Below, piece after piece: positions 5,858 to 8,352 of a stretch of DNA of 8,352 nucleotides (position 1 is its first letter; each line of letters starts with the position of its first letter). Where the stretch lies: NCBI GenBank assembly GCA_903901395.1, contig CAIUQW010000024.1, positions 1 through 8,352 on the forward strand. The letters are read 5' to 3'. The notes under the pieces were generated by a model that made no database searches, was not told the DNA's origin, and saw only the letters and a list, made by a program, of their open reading frames with translations. Made by a program: the position numbers and the translations under genes. Origin of the DNA: an uncultured Chlorobiales bacterium. GTDB lineage: Bacteria; Bacteroidota; Chlorobiia; Chlorobiales; Chlorobiaceae.

Positions 5858-6325
5858 ATGCCCGGATTTATCGGAAGAGAGCAGCATAGCGTCGATGAGA
5901 AGGGCCGGTTACTGATTCCGGCGCGGTTTCGCCGCCGCTTTGCCTCGCAGACGAATGAATCGGGCGATTCGCCACAGAGTCGCGTACAGGTGATCTATGT
6001 ATTCAAGGCTGACGACGGATCGCTCGAACTGTACGAACCGTCGGTCTGGAACCAGAAAGAAGAGCAACTGCTCAAGCTTTCCGATTTCAATCCCGACGAG
6101 CGGCTGCTGACCACTTTGATCTATGCGCGTCTCGATCAGACCGAACTCGATCGCTCTGGGCGCATCGCGCTCTCGCGGGAGATGCTCGATCATGCCGGGA
6201 TCACGAAAGATGCGGTTATCATCGGGGCGAACGCGAAGATGGTGGTCTGGGAGCCGCTCCGCCTCGAACGGTTGCTGAGCGATAACGCAGGCCGGTTCGC
6301 GCCGCTTGCCAGCCGGTACATCTGA
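5858..6325 (+). CDS. mraZ: Transcriptional regulator MraZ
   Basis: A 155-residue DNA-binding protein made of two SpoVT/AbrB-like (swapped-hairpin) repeats, forming a multimeric ring that binds TGGGN boxes and regulates the division and cell wall (dcw) cluster. The two diagnostic DxxxR motifs are visible: DEKGR (13-17, within FIGREQHSVDEKGRLLIPA) and DRSGR (98-102, within LDRSGRIALSREML). Length is slightly above the usual 140-150 because of a polar insertion around 31-43. I start it at the ATG at 5858: the upstream in-frame GTG at 5837 lies inside the operator array and would add seven non-family residues, whereas MPGFIG matches the family N-terminus. It is the first gene of the cluster; rsmH starts 3 bases after its stop, so the two are translationally close and surely co-transcribed. 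Confidence 0.95.
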   Translation: MPGFIGREQHSVDEKGRLLIPARFRRRFASQTNESGDSPQSRVQVIYVFKADDGSLELYEPSVWNQKEEQLLKLSDFNPDERLLTTLIYARLDQTELDRSGRIALSREMLDHAGITKDAVIIGANAKMVVWEPLRLERLLSDNAGRFAPLASRYI

Positions 6326-6328
6326 GCC

Positions 6329-7279
6329 ATGGAGCACTACGATTACCACGAGCCGGTGCTTGCCGGGGAATCGGTTTCGCTGCTGGTCACGCAGCCAGGG
6401 CTGTACATCGACGGCACGCTTGGCGGCGGCGGCCATTCGTCGCGGCTGCTCCGGCATCTCGAAACGCTTGGCGGGGAGTCGCTCCTTGTCGGCATCGATC
6501 AGGACACGCAGGCGCTCGAAGCGGCGGGCGCGAAGCTCGGGGCGGTCGGCGGCAACTATCGGATGGTCAGGGGCAACTTTGGCATGGTGAAGGAGCTGGT
6601 GACGCCGATTGCGCGGGACGTGGGTTTGCCGGTGATGGGGTTTCTGCTCGATCTCGGGGTGTCGTCATTTCAGATCGATACGCCGGAGCGTGGATTCAGC
6701 TATCTCAAAGACGGGCCGCTCGATATGCGGATGGATACTGAGGGGCCGGTGACCGCTGCCGATGTGGTCAACGGCTACGAGGAGGCGGCGCTGTCGAGGC
6801 TCTTCTTCCGCTACGGCGAGGAGCCGCTCGGCGGCAGGATCGCCAAAGCGCTTGTCAAGGCAAGAAGCGCCGCGCCGCTGACGACGACTGGCGAGCTGGC
6901 GGCGGTGGTCAGGCAGGCCTGCCCGCGCAAAGACCTGGCGATCAGAACGCTGTCGAGGATTTACCAGGCGCTGCGCATCGAGGTCAACGATGAACTCGGT
7001 GTGCTCGAACAGGCGCTGGAGGATGGATTCGAGCTGCTTTCGCCCGGCGGACGGCTGGCGGTGATCAGCTACCACTCTCTGGAAGACAGGATCGTCAAGC
7101 GCTTTTTCACCGCGAGAATAACGGCGGACTGGGGGCCGAAAGGAGTCGGACTCCGCGAACCCTTGAAAGCCGCCGAAGCAGTACTTGTAACAAAAAAGCC
7201 GGTCGAGGCCACGGCTGAAGAGATTGGCCTCAATCCGAGATCGAGAAGTGCACGTCTCAGAGTCATTCAGAAACTTTAA
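6329..7279 (+). CDS. rsmH: 16S rRNA (cytosine(1402)-N(4))-methyltransferase RsmH (MraW)
   Basis: Uses S-adenosylmethionine to N4-methylate C1402 in the decoding centre of 16S rRNA; the gene is the usual second member of the dcw cluster. The 316-residue length is typical. Motifs in order: YHEPVLAGE (6-14), SAM-binding [10 protein letters not shown] (28-37), GIDQD (55-59), [10 protein letters not shown] (108-117), [16 protein letters not shown] (121-136), FRYGEE (160-165), [12 protein letters not shown] (212-223), [11 protein letters not shown] (247-257) and the C-terminal [10 protein letters not shown] (302-311). The start ATG is 3 bases after mraZ; the ribosome binding site is weak, which suggests translational coupling. 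All catalytic-domain blocks are intact and nothing is odd. Confidence 0.98.
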   Translation: MEHYDYHEPVLAGESVSLLVTQPGLYIDGTLGGGGHSSRLLRHLETLGGESLLVGIDQDTQALEAAGAKLGAVGGNYRMVRGNFGMVKELVTPIARDVGLPVMGFLLDLGVSSFQIDTPERGFSYLKDGPLDMRMDTEGPVTAADVVNGYEEAALSRLFFRYGEEPLGGRIAKALVKARSAAPLTTTGELAAVVRQACPRKDLAIRTLSRIYQALRIEVNDELGVLEQALEDGFELLSPGGRLAVISYHSLEDRIVKRFFTARITADWGPKGVGLREPLKAAEAVLVTKKPVEATAEEIGLNPRSRSARLRVIQKL

Positions 7280-7299
7280 TCCTTCAAAGGGGGTGTGCC

Positions 7300-7767
7300 G
7301 TGAACGTTTTGAAATCTGCCGGAAAGTCGTTTGCCGGATTTGCCGGTGGAGCGGGGAAGCTTTTCGGGCAGGATGGCGGGAGCGGCATGGCGGGCATCGA
7401 ACTTGGTGGCGTCGATGTGCTGGAAGGGCAGCCCTTCGGCTTCGAATCAACACCGTACCGCAAAGCGCCAAAGGCCGAGGCTTCGGGGGAAATTTTCGAC
7501 ATCAGCGCCCTGCTGCGCCTGAGAACCTTCGGCTACATTCTCGCAGCAACGGCGCTCTTCATTGTGCAGATCAACAACACCCTCGCGATCAACGAGCTTT
7601 CGAAGCGCAACGAGCGTTTGCGCGAGCAGCTCAGAATCAGCACCAGCATCTCGACCGCCGAGGAGCTGAAGAGCCGCGAACTTCAGAGCATCCGGTACAT
7701 CTCTGGATTAGCTAAAAATCTCGGCCTCGACTCCTCTTTCATACCGCCGGTCGAGATCGAACCCTGA
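7300..7767 (+). CDS. ftsL: FtsL-like cell division protein
   Basis: A 155-residue bitopic membrane protein in the position of ftsL between rsmH and ftsI. It has a cytoplasmic N-terminal part of about 75 residues rich in Gly, Ala and Lys, one transmembrane segment (about 77-97, FGYILAATALFIVQINNTLA), then a leucine-heptad coiled coil (about 97-135) and a short LAKNLGLDSSF region as in FtsL tails. FtsL pairs with FtsB and FtsI/FtsW in the divisome. The start is GTG at 7300, preceded by AAAGGGGG (7287-7294) at good distance. The sequence of FtsL is poorly conserved, so the call rests on topology and position. The cytoplasmic part is longer than the usual 20-50 residues. Confidence 0.8.
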   Translation: MNVLKSAGKSFAGFAGGAGKLFGQDGGSGMAGIELGGVDVLEGQPFGFESTPYRKAPKAEASGEIFDISALLRLRTFGYILAATALFIVQINNTLAINELSKRNERLREQLRISTSISTAEELKSRELQSIRYISGLAKNLGLDSSFIPPVEIEP

Positions 7768-7794
7768 CCGAACCCCTTTTTGATCGACAAACGC

Positions 7795-8352
7795 ATGAAC
7801 GAGCCGCGCACGACACCGGAACCGATGGGTACCAGCGACCATGAATTTGGTCTGCGCCTGGGGATCATGGCGGCGCTCATGTTGTTTTTTTGCTTGGCCA
7901 TCGTTACCCGGCTGCTTGGTATTCAGGTGTTCGACGTGAAAAAATACCGCGCAAAAGCCAGCCGACAATACGAGGTCGTCGTGACCGAAAAGGCGCGGCG
8001 GGGGCGCATTCTCGACCGCCATGGCCGTCCGCTCGCCGAGAGCGTCGAGAGCATCTCCTTTTACGCCGATCCGGCGCATGTGGCGGATGCTGACGCAGCG
8101 GCGCAGCTTTTTTCGGATACCTTCCGCAAGAGCAAGCGCACCTATCTCGACCTGCTTCGGAAGCAGAAGCGTTTTGTCTGGCTGGAGCGCAACGTGCCTG
8201 TCTCGCAGGCGGAGAAGCTGATGAGTCTCAAGATCAAGGGGATCAGCTTCCAGCGCGAGCAGCATCGCTATTACCTGAACGTGGCCGCGCAGCTCATCGG
8301 CCTGACCGACCGCGATAACAACGGAGTAAGCGGTCTTGAAAAGAGCTTCGAA
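7795..8352 (+). CDS. ftsI: Penicillin-binding protein FtsI/PBP3 (transpeptidase), N-terminal part, cut by window end
   Basis: 186 codons are visible and the frame runs off the window. The product is a class B penicillin-binding protein that crosslinks septal peptidoglycan with FtsW. Visible: short cytoplasmic tail (1-18), transmembrane helix about 19-43 (RLGIMAALMLFFCLAIVTRL), then the pedestal/dimerisation domain with RGRILDRHGRPLA (69-81), an ERNVP segment (131-135) and GLTDRDNNGVSGLEKSFE (169-186), all in family order. The catalytic SxxK, SxN and KTG motifs lie beyond the window. ATG at 7795 follows the ftsL stop by 27 bases; it has no strong ribosome binding site, and a TTG at 7780 is an alternative start. 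FtsI or the related Spo VD-type protein cannot be told apart from this part, but gene order favours FtsI. Confidence 0.95.
   Translation, partial: MNEPRTTPEPMGTSDHEFGLRLGIMAALMLFFCLAIVTRLLGIQVFDVKKYRAKASRQYEVVVTEKARRGRILDRHGRPLAESVESISFYADPAHVADADAAAQLFSDTFRKSKRTYLDLLRKQKRFVWLERNVPVSQAEKLMSLKIKGISFQREQHRYYLNVAAQLIGLTDRDNNGVSGLEKSFE

Noticed and set aside
6665..7471. Long minus-strand frame opposite rsmH
   Set aside because: Shadow frame; rsmH motifs are complete on the plus strand.
1..8352. CRISPR arrays, tRNA, rRNA or known riboswitches
   Set aside because: No regularly spaced repeat array, cloverleaf or riboswitch core was seen on either strand.

Overview
The window looks like chromosomal DNA of a green sulfur bacterium (Chlorobiaceae, probably Chlorobaculum or a close relative). 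I infer this from the combination of a sulfide:quinone reductase, an ArsA-type ATPase with a C-terminal Hsp20-like domain, and the start of a division and cell wall cluster. Genes are GC-rich, while the intergenic stretches are long and more AT-rich. No database search was possible, so the taxonomic call is from recognition only.

Left part (1-903): the 3' end of a plasmid pRiA4b ORF-3-like gene, then a non-coding stretch holding a broken fragment that resembles the N-terminus of a DUF4062-type effector. This is accessory DNA with gene decay.

Middle part (904-4510): two divergent genes, an ArsA-family ATPase on the minus strand and a sulfide:quinone reductase (SQR) on the plus strand, separated by about 530 bases. 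That gap contains a good sigma70-like promoter for SQR with a leader of about 230 bases. SQR is followed by a 117-bp imperfect palindrome, a 52-residue basic protein gene that is easy to overlook, and a strong hairpin terminator. SQR oxidises sulfide and delivers electrons to the quinone pool; the small protein is probably co-transcribed with it, function unknown.

Right-middle part (4512-5836): a lone phage-type GH24 lysozyme without holin or other phage genes, a frameshifted remnant of an IS630-family transposase, and a gene-poor stretch. On the minus strand of this stretch is a curious 43-codon frame with an A_AAA_AAG slippery heptamer, a hairpin just after it and a possible terminator beyond its stop.

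Right part (5828-8352): the beginning of the dcw cluster in conserved order: mraZ, rsmH (mraW), an ftsL-like gene and ftsI (cut by the window end). Three TGGGN boxes with 10-base period, the classical MraZ operator, lie directly in front of the mraZ start codon, which points to autoregulation of the whole division cluster and fixes the mraZ start at 5858.
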